A stretch of 64,000 bases of DNA from Prosthecodimorpha hirschii (lineage in GTDB: Bacteria > Pseudomonadota > Alphaproteobacteria > Rhizobiales > Ancalomicrobiaceae). The stretch lies in the NCBI RefSeq assembly GCF_001305515.1, contig NZ_LJYW01000001.1:3290734-3354733 (forward strand), written 5' to 3'. Made by a program: the position numbers and the translations under genes. The notes under the pieces were generated by a model that saw only the letters and a list, made by a program, of their open reading frames with translations, did no database searches and had not been told where the DNA came from. Below are positions 35,570 through 45,129 of this stretch, one piece after another. Position 1 is the first letter of the stretch; each line of letters starts with the position of its first letter.

Positions 35570-36490
35570 TCAGGCACCATACTGACTGAACAGTGTCTTC
35601 ACGCTCGCCGAGAACGCCCGCGACGCCGTCGACAGCGTGCGGCCGGCCACTCTGCAACAGGACAGAAGACCGCTGCCGATCGCCGTGTTGTCGACCCGAA
35701 CGAAAGAAATGCGTTCCGGGTGATATTGCAGGAACTGGCCGATCACCATGCTGACCCCAAGGCCGTTCTGTACCATTTGCCGCAACAGCGTGAAGGAATT
35801 GGTTTCCATGACCGGATGCACCTTCAACTGCGCCTTGGCAAAGGTGTCGTCCAGCATGCGGCGAAGCGCCAGCGACTTGTCCGGAAAGATGAACTTTTCG
35901 CCGGCGATTTCGTCCAGCCGGACCAGGCGCCGGCGCGCCAGCCGGTGGTCCAGCGACGTGATCAGGCAGGTCTCGCGCTTCAGCGTCGACAGGACTTCCA
36001 GGTCCGCGGTCGGTGGGAAATTGTATCCGATGCCGATGTCCACGTCGCCATCCTGCAGTCGGCGAACGATCTCGGGCGTGTTCTCCACCATGACCGCATA
36101 GGTCAGATCCGGGAAATTGCTGTGGAAGTTGGCGATCAACCCGTGCAGCAGATCGCTGGCCACCACCTCGTTGACCGCCAGCCGCAGATGGCCCCGTTGC
36201 AGGCCCTTCAGCTCGTTCAGCTCCTCGCCGACGATCACCAACTCGTTCATGATCGAGGCGACGCGATGCTGCAGGATCCGCCCCGCCTCGGTCAGTCGCA
36301 AGCCGGTCCGGCCGCGCTCCCGGTCGAACAGCTGCACCCCGAGCGTTGCCTCAAGATTGCTGATTTGCCGATTGATCGCCGACGGAGCGATGTTGAGTTG
36401 TTCGGCCGCACGGCGAAACGAACCGTAGTGGGCGACTTCGATGAAGTAGCGCAGGCTGGGGAGTCGAGCGAGATTTGTGCTGATGGCCAT
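35570..36490 (-). CDS. LysR-family transcriptional regulator
   Basis: A 306-residue LysR protein with an N-terminal winged helix (LPSLRYFIEVAHYGSFRRAA, then INRQISNLEATLGVQLFDRE) and a periplasmic-binding-protein-like effector domain. ATG 36490 starts close to the HTH; an upstream ATG at 36523 would add 11 residues. It is divergent from the FAD dehydrogenase at 36616 and convergent with the M20 operon. It most likely controls the dehydrogenase and itself. Confidence 0.9.
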   Translation of the reverse strand: MAISTNLARLPSLRYFIEVAHYGSFRRAAEQLNIAPSAINRQISNLEATLGVQLFDRERGRTGLRLTEAGRILQHRVASIMNELVIVGEELNELKGLQRGHLRLAVNEVVASDLLHGLIANFHSNFPDLTYAVMVENTPEIVRRLQDGDVDIGIGYNFPPTADLEVLSTLKRETCLITSLDHRLARRRLVRLDEIAGEKFIFPDKSLALRRMLDDTFAKAQLKVHPVMETNSFTLLRQMVQNGLGVSMVIGQFLQYHPERISFVRVDNTAIGSGLLSCCRVAGRTLSTASRAFSASVKTLFSQYGA

Positions 36491-36501
36491 CGATACACTT
36501 C

Positions 36502-36536
36502 TGGCATGCTGTTGCCACGTCATCGGCGAATATAAT
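36502..36536 (+). promoter_or_regulatory. LysR-type box and -10 element for the FAD dehydrogenase
   Basis: TGGCA-TGCTGT-TGCCA (36502-36517) is a perfect 5-bp inverted repeat, and a consensus -10 TATAAT lies at 36531-36536 in the direction of the dehydrogenase. No good -35 exists; the inverted repeat occupies that place. This is the layout expected of a LysR-activated promoter. Confidence 0.45.
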
Positions 36537-36615
36537 GCAATCCTTTGAGGTCACAAGGGAAACATTCGGGTCGACTGGCAGCCGTGGCACGGCATCACCC
36601 GACATGAGGGGAACT

Positions 36616-38001
36616 ATGACGACGCGACATCCCGCCATCGACGATCTCCTCGGACGGCTCGGCGTCGCCGGCCTCATCGTCGATCCGGCCGACTGCGCCC
36701 GCTATGCGGCCGACCTGTCGGGAGAGCCCGGTGCCGTTCCGGTGGCGGTGCTGCGTCCGGCCGACACCGACGCCGTCGCCGACGCCTTGCGCATCTGCCG
36801 CCGCCACGGCCTGCCGATTGTTCCCCAAGGCGGCCGCACCGGCCTCTCGGGCGGTGCGGTCTGCCTCGAAGGCAACGCTGTCCTGTCGCTTGAGCGGATG
36901 TCCGGCGTGATCGCCGTCGACCCGGACGCCATGACGATGTGCGTCTGGGCCGGCACGCCGCTGCAAACGGTTCAGGAACGGGCCCGCGCGGTCGGCCTCG
37001 ACTATCCGGTCGACATCGGCTCGCGTGGCTCGGCCACCATCGGGGGGACGATCGCCACCAATGCCGGGGGCATCCGCGTGGTCCGCCACGGCATGACGCG
37101 CCAGCACATCCTGGGTCTGGAGGTTGTGCTGCCCGACGGTACCGTGCTGGACGGCCTCGGCGAATTGCTGAAGGACAATGCGGGATACGACCTGAAGCAC
37201 CTGTTCATCGGCAGCGAGGGCACTCTCGGCATCGTGACCAGGGCTATCCTGCGTCTGGTCCCGGCGACGGTGCGGACCAATACCGCGCTTCTCGGTCTCG
37301 CCGGTTTCGATACCGCGCTGTCGCTGCTCACCTCGGCGCGCCGGCACTTCGGTGCGGATCTGGTCGCCTTCGAGGGCATGTGGCCGTCCTATTGGGATTT
37401 CGTCTGCGGCGAGGCCAGGCTGGCCCGTTCGCCGCTGGCCGGTCGGCACGGCATCTATGCCCTGGTCGAGACGGCGCACGACCGGTCCGACGGCGAGGCC
37501 GCGTTCGAAGGCTGGCTCGGCGAACAGCTCCAGGCCGGGCGGGTCGAGGACGGCGTCATCGCCCAGTCGCTGGCCGAGACGCGGGCGATCTGGTCGGTCC
37601 GCGAGGCCGTGGGCGATGTCGATCCCGCCCTCGGCCCCCACGTCAATTTCGATCTCGGCATCGCGCCGAGGCTGCTCGGCCGCTTCGTCGAGGCCTGCGA
37701 TGCGGCCCTCGGCCGCCTTGGCGTTCGCCGCAGCCTTCATCTCGGCCATATCGGCGACGGCAACCTGCATCTGCTCGTCGCCACCGGCCACGAACAGCCC
37801 TGCAGTGCCCACGCCATCGAGACGGCGGTTTATGGGCTGGTCGAGGAATGGTCCGGAACGGTGACGGCCGAGCACGGTGTCGGGACCATCAAGCGTCAAT
37901 GGCTCGCCCGCTGTCGGACGGAGAATCAGCTGGCGGCGATGCGGCAGCTGAAAGGCCTGTTCGACCCGGACGGCCTCCTCAATCCCGGCAAGGTCGTGTG
38001 A
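36616..38001 (+). CDS. FAD-linked 2-hydroxyacid dehydrogenase (GlcD / D-2-hydroxyglutarate dehydrogenase type)
   Basis: A 461-residue flavoprotein with an FAD_binding_4 (PCMH) domain: PQGGRTGLSGGAVC, DIGSRGSATIGGTIATNAGG and LFIGSEGTLGIVT. The C-terminal cap domain has HLGHIGDGNLH and the closing EHGVGTIKRQWLA, FDPDGLLNPGK. It oxidises a D-2-hydroxyacid (glycolate, D-lactate, D-2-hydroxyglutarate or similar) and passes electrons to a quinone or ETF. ATG 36616 has GAGGGG four bases upstream; longer starts are unsupported. It is a single-gene unit with its own LysR regulator. Confidence 0.9.
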   Translation: MTTRHPAIDDLLGRLGVAGLIVDPADCARYAADLSGEPGAVPVAVLRPADTDAVADALRICRRHGLPIVPQGGRTGLSGGAVCLEGNAVLSLERMSGVIAVDPDAMTMCVWAGTPLQTVQERARAVGLDYPVDIGSRGSATIGGTIATNAGGIRVVRHGMTRQHILGLEVVLPDGTVLDGLGELLKDNAGYDLKHLFIGSEGTLGIVTRAILRLVPATVRTNTALLGLAGFDTALSLLTSARRHFGADLVAFEGMWPSYWDFVCGEARLARSPLAGRHGIYALVETAHDRSDGEAAFEGWLGEQLQAGRVEDGVIAQSLAETRAIWSVREAVGDVDPALGPHVNFDLGIAPRLLGRFVEACDAALGRLGVRRSLHLGHIGDGNLHLLVATGHEQPCSAHAIETAVYGLVEEWSGTVTAEHGVGTIKRQWLARCRTENQLAAMRQLKGLFDPDGLLNPGKVV

Positions 38002-38076
38002 CGCGTCGTCGAGACACGGCGGTCGGTCGCATGGCGGACCGATCGCGCAAAGGGGCCTCGCTTGTAGTGCGGCGGT

Positions 38077-39081
38077 TCAACGGGTTCCCGGCGTCTCGCC
38101 GTTCGAGCCCTGATGAGGCTGCGGGGACGCTGACTGGGCAGGCGGTTTTGAGCACATCTGGCGCAAGATCCCGACGAACTCCTCGGCATTCGCGGTGAGC
38201 GCCTCGCCTCGCCGGCGAATGATGCCGTAGGGCTCGAGCGGGTTGTCGATGCGGATCGGCAGACGGACGAGTTCGCCGCGCGCGACCGCGTCCTGCACGA
38301 TGGTGTGGGGGAGGATCGCGATCATGCCGCCGCGCAGCACCAGATGAAGCGTCGCGAAGATCGATGTCGTCTCGACCAGGTTGTCGAGCCGCGGCAGGCC
38401 GGCCGCCGCGAAGGTGCGGTCGATGACCTGGCGCATCGGGCTGGTCGGCTGCTGCAGCACCCAGGGGAAGGCCTCCGTCTCCTCGAGCGTCAGTTCGGCG
38501 CGCCCGGCGAGCGGATGGTCGGCGGCGCAGAAGGCCCAGAGATCCTCGAGCGCCAGCGGCTCCACGTCGAACAGGGCTCTGTGCCGCGCCTCGGTCGGAC
38601 GGCCGATCACCAGATCGAGCTCGGTCTTTTCCAGCGCTTCGAGCAGCTGGTCGCTGGTCGTGGTCGACAGCACCACGGTCATCAGCGGCCGTCGCCGCTT
38701 CAGCTCCGCCAGCGCGTTCGGCAGGATGTCCGGACCCGTCGCCATGATGGCGCCGACCGACAGCATGCCGTAGCCGCCCCGCTTCAGGTTCGCGAGACTG
38801 CGGAAGAAGCGCGCCTGATCGCCGATGGTCTGGCGCGCATAGTCGATCACGAAAGCGCCGATCTCGGTCGGCGTCAGGCCGCGCGGGTGTCGCTCGAACA
38901 CTGGGATGCCGAAGATCTCCTCGGAGTCCTGCAGCATTTTGGTCGCGCCCGGCTGGGTGATGTTCATCTCTTCGGCGGCGCGGTGCAGGTTGCCGGTCGC
39001 GGCGATGCGGGCGATCAATTGAAGATGGCGGAAGCGCAGGCGCGCGAGGGCCGATGGGGTTGGCGGAAGCTCGAACGACAT
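38077..39081 (-). CDS. LysR-family transcriptional regulator
   Basis: A 334-residue LysR protein with HTH (RFRHLQLIARIAATGNLHRA and AEEMNITQPGATKMLQD) and effector domain (about residues 105-310). It most resembles GbpR/CbbR-like regulators of sugar-acid use in general build. It is divergent from the rhamnonate operon across a 199-base gap and convergent with the FAD dehydrogenase. Its last 25 residues are low-complexity and may be a tail. Confidence 0.9.
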   Translation of the reverse strand: MSFELPPTPSALARLRFRHLQLIARIAATGNLHRAAEEMNITQPGATKMLQDSEEIFGIPVFERHPRGLTPTEIGAFVIDYARQTIGDQARFFRSLANLKRGGYGMLSVGAIMATGPDILPNALAELKRRRPLMTVVLSTTTSDQLLEALEKTELDLVIGRPTEARHRALFDVEPLALEDLWAFCAADHPLAGRAELTLEETEAFPWVLQQPTSPMRQVIDRTFAAAGLPRLDNLVETTSIFATLHLVLRGGMIAILPHTIVQDAVARGELVRLPIRIDNPLEPYGIIRRRGEALTANAEEFVGILRQMCSKPPAQSASPQPHQGSNGETPGTR

Positions 39082-39111
39082 GGCGATAACCTTCGCTCAT
39101 CGACAAAGTCC

Positions 39112-39124
39112 ATAAATTCATTAT
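39112..39124. promoter_or_regulatory. Possible LysR box in the divergent gap
   Basis: ATAA-ATTCA-TTAT is a perfect 4-bp inverted repeat of the T-N11-A kind, 30 bases upstream of the LysR ATG. It is bracketed by the longer inverted pair GATAACC (39085-39091) and GGTTATC (39127-39133). Confidence 0.35.
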
Positions 39125-39280
39125 CCGGTTATCACCGCCTCCGCTAGAACCCGATCAAGAACGAATGCGCGGCGTGAAAGTCGTGCCTCCGGGAGGAGCC
39201 CGAGCCGACCGCCCGCGTCGCCGCGACGCGCGGGCGGCGCCGAGCCTCGACCGCATCGGCGCCAGGAGGAGGTCGGCCTC

Positions 39281-40033
39281 ATGAACAGTCTGAATCTCGC
39301 CGGCCGCGTCGCCGTCGTCACGGGGGGAGCCCGCGGCATCGGCTATGCGGCCGCCGAACGCTTCCTGCGCTCCGGCGCGGCGGTCGCGCTGTGGGATATC
39401 GATGCGGAGCGGCTCGACCGCGCGGCCTCGGCGCTCTCCGCGCACGGACCGGTCTCCTCCACGGTCGTCGAACTGACCGACGAGGCCTCCGTTGCGGCCG
39501 CGACCGCTGCCGCGGTCGAACGTCACGGCCGCATCGACATCCTGGTCAACAATGCCGGCATCACGGGCGGCAACGGGCGTCTGTGGGAGCTCTCGCCCGA
39601 CGTCTGGCGGCGGGTCGTCGACGTCAACCTGACCGGCCCGTATCTGACCTGCCGGGCGATCGTGCCGCACATGTTGGCCAATGGGTATGGCCGCATCGTC
39701 AACGTCGCCTCCATCGCCGGCAAGGAAGGCAACCCGAACGCCTCCCACTATTCCGCGTCGAAGGCCGGCCTGATCGGCCTCACCAAGTCGCTCGGCAAGG
39801 AGCTCGCCGAGGCCGGTATCCTGGTGAATTGCATCACGCCGGCCGCCGCCCGCACCGAGATCTTCGAGCAGATGAGCGAGGAGCATATCGCCTTCATGCT
39901 CGCCAAGATCCCGATGAAGCGGTTCCTGGCGGTCGAAGAGGCCGCCGCCATGATCGGTTGGCTGTCGTCCGAGGACTGCGCCTTTTCCACCGGCGCGGTG
40001 TTCGACATCTCCGGCGGCCGGGCCGTCTACTGA
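39281..40033 (+). CDS. Short-chain dehydrogenase/reductase
   Basis: A 250-residue classical [11 protein letters not shown] for NAD(P) binding (about residues 12-19), NNAG, and the Ser-Tyr-Lys site in VASIAGK...HYSASKAG. The acidic residue after beta-2 (LWDIDAERL) favours NAD. It is the first gene of the rhamnonate operon. A role as a sugar dehydrogenase or a 2-keto-3-deoxy-sugar-acid dehydrogenase fits its position. GGAGGAGG lies upstream of ATG 39281. Confidence 0.9.
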   Translation: MNSLNLAGRVAVVTGGARGIGYAAAERFLRSGAAVALWDIDAERLDRAASALSAHGPVSSTVVELTDEASVAAATAAAVERHGRIDILVNNAGITGGNGRLWELSPDVWRRVVDVNLTGPYLTCRAIVPHMLANGYGRIVNVASIAGKEGNPNASHYSASKAGLIGLTKSLGKELAEAGILVNCITPAAARTEIFEQMSEEHIAFMLAKIPMKRFLAVEEAAAMIGWLSSEDCAFSTGAVFDISGGRAVY

Positions 40034-40044
40034 GGAGCGACGCC

Positions 40045-41232
40045 ATGCCCATGCCCACCATCACGGCCGTGCGCGCCTTCACCGTCCGGGGCGGCGGCGC
40101 CGACTATCACGACCAGGGCGACGGTCACTGGATCGACGGCCAGATCGCCACGCCCATGTCGCGCTACCCCGAATACCGGGCGAAGCGCAGCTCCTTCGGC
40201 CTCAACGTCCTCGGCACCCTGGTGGTCGAGGTCGAGGCGAGCGACGGCACGGTCGGCTTCGCGGTCACGACCGGCGGTGAAATCGGCTGCTTTGTCGTGG
40301 AGCGCCATCTTGCCCGCTTCCTGGTCGGCCGCCCGGTCACCGAGATCGAGCGGATGTGGGACCAGATGTACGCCGCGAGCCAGTTCTACGGCCGCAAGGG
40401 CGTGGTCCTGAACACGATCTCGGGCGTCGATCTGGCGCTCTGGGACCTGCTCGCGAAGGTCCGCGGCGAGCCGGTCTACCAGTTGCTCGGCGGCGCGGTC
40501 CGCGACGAACTCGTCTTCTACGCCACCGGCCCGCGTCCGGACCTCGCCAAGAAGATGGGTTTCATCGGCGGCAAGATGCCGTTGAAGCACGGCCCGGCCG
40601 AGCGGGAGGAGGGCCTCAGGGCCAACGTCGCGGCCCTGGCGGCGATGCGGGATGCGGTCGGCGACGACTTCTGGCTGATGTACGACTGCTGGATGGCGCT
40701 CGACCTCGACTATGCCACCCGTCTGGCGATCGCCGGACGGGAGCACGGGCTGAAATGGATCGAGGAATGCCTGTCGCCCGACGACTACTGGGGCTACGCG
40801 GCGCTGCGCAAGGCGGTACCCGCCGGCATGCTGGTGACGACCGGCGAGCACGAGGCGACGCGCTGGGGGTTTCGACTGCTCCTGGAGATGGGCTGCTGCG
40901 ACATCATTCAGCCCGATGTCGGCTGGTGCGGCGGGCTGACCGAACTGATCAAGATCTCCGCACTTGCCGACGCGCATGCCTGCCCGGTCATCCCGCACGG
41001 CTCCAGCGTCTACAGCTACCACTTCGTGGCGACGCGCCCGAACAGCCCCTTCGCCGAGTTCCTGATGATGGCCCCCGAGGCGGACCGTGTGGTGCCGATG
41101 TTCCACCCGCTCCTGCTGGACGAGCCTTTGCCGGAAGGCGGACGGCTGAAGGTTTCGGCGCTGGATCGGCCGGGCTTCGGCGTCCGGCTCAATCCGGACT
41201 GTGCGCTCCATCGTCCCTATCCGGCCGCCTGA
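40045..41232 (+). CDS. rhmD: L-rhamnonate dehydratase (enolase superfamily)
   Basis: A 395-residue protein matching RhmD over its full length: [20 protein letters not shown], then [44 protein letters not shown] and [10 protein letters not shown]. Metal ligands are the Asp in YDCWM, the Glu in WIEECL and the Glu in TGEHEAT; the catalytic Asp-His dyad is in QPDVGWCGG and PHGSS. It dehydrates L-rhamnonate, or the close analogues L-mannonate and L-lyxonate, to the 2-keto-3-deoxy acid. GAGGAG precedes ATG 40045. Flanking SDRs and a TRAP transporter fit the non-phosphorylating pathway. Confidence 0.88.
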   Translation: MPMPTITAVRAFTVRGGGADYHDQGDGHWIDGQIATPMSRYPEYRAKRSSFGLNVLGTLVVEVEASDGTVGFAVTTGGEIGCFVVERHLARFLVGRPVTEIERMWDQMYAASQFYGRKGVVLNTISGVDLALWDLLAKVRGEPVYQLLGGAVRDELVFYATGPRPDLAKKMGFIGGKMPLKHGPAEREEGLRANVAALAAMRDAVGDDFWLMYDCWMALDLDYATRLAIAGREHGLKWIEECLSPDDYWGYAALRKAVPAGMLVTTGEHEATRWGFRLLLEMGCCDIIQPDVGWCGGLTELIKISALADAHACPVIPHGSSVYSYHFVATRPNSPFAEFLMMAPEADRVVPMFHPLLLDEPLPEGGRLKVSALDRPGFGVRLNPDCALHRPYPAA

Positions 41233-41242
41233 GGGGAATGCC

Positions 41243-42004
41243 ATGCGCGATCTCGTCGGCAAAGTCGTTCTGGTGACGGGCGCCTCGTCGGGCATCGGCG
41301 CCGCGGTGGCGCAGGCCTTCGGCCGGCAGGGCTGCCGCGTCGCCGTCCACGGCCATTCGCAGATGGACGCGGCCGAAGCGGTCGCCGACGCGATCCGGGC
41401 GGCCGGGGCGGAGGCGCGGACCTTTGGGGCCGACCTCACCGACAGCGCGGCGGCCGAAAACCTGGCGCGCTCCGTGGACGCCGCCTTCGGACGGCTCGAC
41501 ATCCTGGTCAACAATGCCGGCGGCTTCGTCCGCCGCGCGCCCCTCGCCGAGGCACCCGACGACCTGATCGAAGCGGTGTTCAACCTGAACGCCCGGTCGA
41601 TGCTGGCGCTCGGCCGCGCCGCCATCCCGCTCATGCGGCGGCAGGGCGCCGGCGCGATCGTCAACATGACCTCGCAGGCCGCCCGCACCGGGGCGAGCCC
41701 GGGCGCCGGCCTCTACGCCGCCACCAAGGCCTATGTCTCGACCTACACGCGGGCTCTGGCGAAGGAGCTCGTCCAGGACCGGATCCGCGTCAACGCCGTG
41801 GCGCCGGGGGTGATCGCCACGCCGATCCACGACGCCCACACCGCGCCGGAGCTGCTCGCCCGGCTCGCCACGGCCATCCCGATGGGACGACTCGGGACGG
41901 CGGAAGAATGCGCCGGTGCGGTGCTGTTCCTCGCGAGCGAGGACATGGCGAGCTACGTCACCGGGCAGATCATCGAAGTCAACGGCGGCAGCGTCATGCC
42001 GTAG
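41243..42004 (+). CDS. Short-chain dehydrogenase/reductase
   Basis: A 253-residue SDR with TGASSGIG, NNAG and the active site in NMTSQAARTG...LYAATKAYV. It starts at ATG 41243 after GAGGGGAA, 10 bases from rhmD. It differs clearly from the SDR at 39281, so the two should do different steps. In non-phosphorylating rhamnose pathways a second SDR oxidises 2-keto-3-deoxy-L-rhamnonate; that would suit it. Confidence 0.9.
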   Translation: MRDLVGKVVLVTGASSGIGAAVAQAFGRQGCRVAVHGHSQMDAAEAVADAIRAAGAEARTFGADLTDSAAAENLARSVDAAFGRLDILVNNAGGFVRRAPLAEAPDDLIEAVFNLNARSMLALGRAAIPLMRRQGAGAIVNMTSQAARTGASPGAGLYAATKAYVSTYTRALAKELVQDRIRVNAVAPGVIATPIHDAHTAPELLARLATAIPMGRLGTAEECAGAVLFLASEDMASYVTGQIIEVNGGSVMP

Positions 42005-42053
42005 CGCTCACGGCCCGGCGCATACGGGTCGACAGAAGAGAGGGAGGAATATC

Positions 42054-43064
42054 ATGTCCATCGATCTCACGTTGGGGCGCCGCAACTTCATGGTCGGGAT
42101 CGGCGCGGCCGCCATCGGCACGCTCGCCGCACCCTCCATCCTGCGCGCGCAGAGCAAGCGGACCATCCGCCTCGCCCACCATCTTCCGATCCAATCGGAG
42201 CAGCATGCCGCCGCCGAGCTGTTCGCCGCCAAGGTGGCCGAGGGAACCAAGGGCGCCGTCACGATCCAGATCCTTCCGGCGGCCCAGATGGGCGGGCAGC
42301 GGGAGATCATCGAATCCGTCTCGATCGGCACGCTCGACATGGGCTTCGGCGAATCCGGCCTCTACGCCAACTATGTCCCGGAATTCGGCGTCGTCGCCCT
42401 GCCGTATCTCTACCGCGACTTCGACCATTGGCAGAAGACGGTCGACGGCGATGTCGGGGCCACGCTCTCGGCCGCGCTGGACAAGAAGTCGGGCATCCGG
42501 ATCGTCAACTGGATGGTGACCGGCTACCGCTACACCTACTCCCGCACCCGGCCGATCGCCGCCCCGGCGGACTTCAAGGGCATGAAGGTTCGCCTGCCGG
42601 AGGCGCCGGTCTTCGTTAAGACCTTCTCGACGCTCGGCGCCATTCCGACGCCCATTCCGGCCCCGGAAATGTATGCCGCGCTGCAGACCGGCGTCGTCGA
42701 CGCCATGGAGGGCACCGCCGAGGTCGCGTACACGTTCAAAATCTTCCAAGTGACGAAATACTTCTCGAAGACGCGCCACATTCTCCTCGACGGTTCCTTC
42801 GCGATCAACTCCGGCCTCTATGCCAAGCTTGGCGCCGAAGAGCGCGCCGCGATCGACAAGGCGGGCGCCGAGACCGCGCGCGAGCAGCGGGCAAAGCATT
42901 TCGAGCGTGAGGCCGCCGCCATCGCCAAGCTCACCGGCGAAGGCAAGATGGAGGTGAACGAGCCCAACCTGAAGCCCTTCTCGGATGCGCTCGCCAATCT
43001 CCAGAACGAGTTTGCGGCCGCGTCCAAGGGCACCGAACTGGTCGAGAAGATCCGCAAGCTCTGA
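42054..43064 (+). CDS. dctP: TRAP transporter solute-binding protein (DctP family)
   Basis: A 336-residue periplasmic protein with a twin-arginine signal (LGRRNFMVG, then a hydrophobic stretch ending SILRAQS). The mature part has the DctP pattern, including KGMKVRLPEAPVF with the carboxylate-binding Arg and DAMEGTAEV. GGGAGGAATATC directly precedes ATG 42054. With the following DctQ and DctM genes it forms a sodium-driven importer, probably for the sugar acid used by RhmD. Confidence 0.93.
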   Translation: MSIDLTLGRRNFMVGIGAAAIGTLAAPSILRAQSKRTIRLAHHLPIQSEQHAAAELFAAKVAEGTKGAVTIQILPAAQMGGQREIIESVSIGTLDMGFGESGLYANYVPEFGVVALPYLYRDFDHWQKTVDGDVGATLSAALDKKSGIRIVNWMVTGYRYTYSRTRPIAAPADFKGMKVRLPEAPVFVKTFSTLGAIPTPIPAPEMYAALQTGVVDAMEGTAEVAYTFKIFQVTKYFSKTRHILLDGSFAINSGLYAKLGAEERAAIDKAGAETAREQRAKHFEREAAAIAKLTGEGKMEVNEPNLKPFSDALANLQNEFAAASKGTELVEKIRKL

Positions 43065-43073
43065 GGCGGGGTC

Positions 43074-43544
43074 ATGCTTCAAACCTGGGTGGGCAGGCTG
43101 GTCGGCGTCACGCGTTTCGCGGCGGCGTCGGCCTTCGCCGCCATGATCGTGCTGACGCTGGTACAGGTGATCAACCGCTACGCGCTCGGCTGGTCGATGT
43201 TCTGGACGGAGGAGACGATCGTGCTCCTCCTGGTGTGGGCGATGCTGCTCGGCCTGCCCGTCCAGCTCTGGCACCACGAGGAAATCGTCGTCGACGTCCT
43301 GCCGACCGACAACCCGCTGGTCCAGCGCCTGAAGGACGGGACGAACCTGGCCTGTTCGGTCGCCTTCTGCGGCGTCCTCGCCTGGGCCGGCTACGCCTTT
43401 GCGATGCGGGGGCTACCGGTCACCTCGCCCGCGCTCGGCATCTCGCGCGTCTGGTTCTTCCTCCCGATCCCGCTGTCCGCCGCACTTTCGGTGCTGATCC
43501 TGCTCACCCGCCCCGCGGGCCGGAGCGTCGGAGGTTTCGACTGA
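43074..43544 (+). CDS. dctQ: TRAP transporter small permease (DctQ family)
   Basis: A 156-residue membrane protein with four hydrophobic segments (starting at about residues 15, 47, 85 and 127), the DctQ pattern. WTEETIVLLLVWAMLLG is typical. It starts 9 bases after dctP and its TGA shares an A with the dctM ATG. Confidence 0.92.
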   Translation: MLQTWVGRLVGVTRFAAASAFAAMIVLTLVQVINRYALGWSMFWTEETIVLLLVWAMLLGLPVQLWHHEEIVVDVLPTDNPLVQRLKDGTNLACSVAFCGVLAWAGYAFAMRGLPVTSPALGISRVWFFLPIPLSAALSVLILLTRPAGRSVGGFD

Positions 43545-44815
43545 TGCTCATCGCCCTCGTCGTCAGTCTTGTCGTCTTCATCGCCATCGGCATGCCGATC
43601 GCCTTCTCGATGGGGCTCGCCTCCGTCGTCGCGCTCCTGGTCGACGGCTCGGTCCCGCTGATCGTCCTGCCGCAGAAGATGTACTCGTCACTCGACAGCT
43701 TCCCGCTGCTGGCGATCCCGCTGTTCATCCTGGCCGGCTCCATCATGAACGTGGGCGGCATCACCACGAGCCTCGTGGGGCTTGCCCGGGCCCTGGTCGG
43801 CCACCTGCAGGGCGGTCTCGGCCACGTCACCATCATCACCAACGTGCTGTTCTCGACCATTTCCGGTTCGGCCGCAGCGTCGGCCGCCGCGGTCGGCTCG
43901 ATGCTGATCCCGGAGATGAAGAAGGACGGCTACCGGGCGGAGGATGCGGCGGTGATCAACGCGGCAGGGGCCATCCTGGGACCGATCATCCCGCCCAGCG
44001 TGGTGATGGTGATCTATGGGGCCATGACCGGGCTCTCGATCGGGACGCTCCTGCTTACCGGCATCGGCCCGGGGATCCTGGTCGCTCTCGTCCTGATGGC
44101 GGCGGTCGCCATCCTGGCGCGCCGCAGCACGCTGAAGACCTACCCGCGCGCCGGCCTCGCCGATACGGGACGCGCCGTCTGGCAGGCCATCCCGGCGCTG
44201 ATCATGCCGGCGATCATCGTCGGCGGGATCGTGTCGGGCTTCTTCACGGCGACCGAGGCCGGGGTCATCGCCGTCGCCTACGGCGTCCTCTTCGCCCTCG
44301 GCACGCGCCGCAGCACGCTGGGCCAGTTGGCCGCCAACCTGTCCGACGCGACCATCGTCTCGTCGAGCATCATGATCATCCTCGGGGGCGCTGCGCTGTT
44401 CGGGTGGATCGTGGCGCGCGAAGGCGTGCCGGCCATGATCGCGCAGTGGCTGCAGGCGACGACCGACCAGGCCTGGGTGGTCATGCTGCTGGTGCTGGTC
44501 GTGCTGCTCGTGGTGGGCATCTTCATCGAACCCATCCCGGCCATGGTCATGCTGGTGCCCGTCCTGCAGCCGATCGCCGACGCCTACGGGTTCAACCCCT
44601 ACCACTTCGCCATGGTGATCACCTTCGGCGTCCTGCTCGGCTCGCTGACGCCGCCGGTCGCCGTGCTGGTGCTGATCACCTGCAAGATCGCCAGGGTCGA
44701 CGTCAACCGCGCCAACCGGCCGCTGATCGCGGTGTTCCTGTGCCTGGTCGTCGCCCTGTTCCTGATCGCCTTCGTGCCCTGGATCTCGCTGATCGCGCCG
44801 CGCCTGCTCGGATGA
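43544..44815 (+). CDS. dctM: TRAP transporter large permease (DctM family)
   Basis: A 423-residue protein with about twelve hydrophobic segments, of usual DctM length. Family motifs include IPLFILAGSIMNVGGIT, SGSAAASAAAVGSMLIPEM, GPIIPPSVVMVIYG and TATEAGVIAVAYG. It carries the transport channel and the ion-coupling site. ATG 43544 overlaps the dctQ stop by one base. It ends the operon; no clear terminator follows. Confidence 0.93.
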   Translation: MLIALVVSLVVFIAIGMPIAFSMGLASVVALLVDGSVPLIVLPQKMYSSLDSFPLLAIPLFILAGSIMNVGGITTSLVGLARALVGHLQGGLGHVTIITNVLFSTISGSAAASAAAVGSMLIPEMKKDGYRAEDAAVINAAGAILGPIIPPSVVMVIYGAMTGLSIGTLLLTGIGPGILVALVLMAAVAILARRSTLKTYPRAGLADTGRAVWQAIPALIMPAIIVGGIVSGFFTATEAGVIAVAYGVLFALGTRRSTLGQLAANLSDATIVSSSIMIILGGAALFGWIVAREGVPAMIAQWLQATTDQAWVVMLLVLVVLLVVGIFIEPIPAMVMLVPVLQPIADAYGFNPYHFAMVITFGVLLGSLTPPVAVLVLITCKIARVDVNRANRPLIAVFLCLVVALFLIAFVPWISLIAPRLLG

Positions 44816-45129
44816 GGCACGGCCGGACCCGCGGTCTCGGGACGGGCGATCCCCTGGCCGCTTGTCGAGGCGATGCGGCTGCCCGGCGATAGGTTCGATC
44901 CCGGACTTCGATGGTCCCGGACTTCGATGGTGCCGTCCTTTCGCGGCGTTGGAAGGATGCGCCATGGGCCCGGCTGACGACGGGCGCGCAACGGCGACGA
45001 CGGCGGTCCGTCGAGCGATACGGCACGTCAAGGGCGACATTGCCGCCGGCACCGCCGCGCAGTACAGGGGGCGTGTCCGGGGCTCATGGTGGCCGAGGGG
45101 CGGGACGGTTCCGGGGCAGGGGATAGTCG
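44816..45129. other. Intergenic stretch with a short tandem duplication
   Basis: No gene is supported in these 314 bases. The only structure is the 16-bp tandem repeat at 44899-44930. The GNAT promoter should lie here but was not recognised. Confidence 0.5.
44899..44930. repeat. Perfect 16-bp tandem repeat
   Basis: TCCCGGACTTCGATGG occurs twice without a gap. Two copies only; probably a local slippage duplication. Confidence 0.8.

Noticed and set aside
36595-37899. A 434-codon minus-strand frame opposite the FAD dehydrogenase
   Set aside because: Antisense shadow; the plus-strand product has complete FAD-binding motifs.
39391-41232. A 613-codon plus-strand frame that would join the SDR region to rhmD
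   Set aside because: The first 218 codons are the SDR gene read out of frame; rhmD begins at ATG 40045 with a ribosome site.
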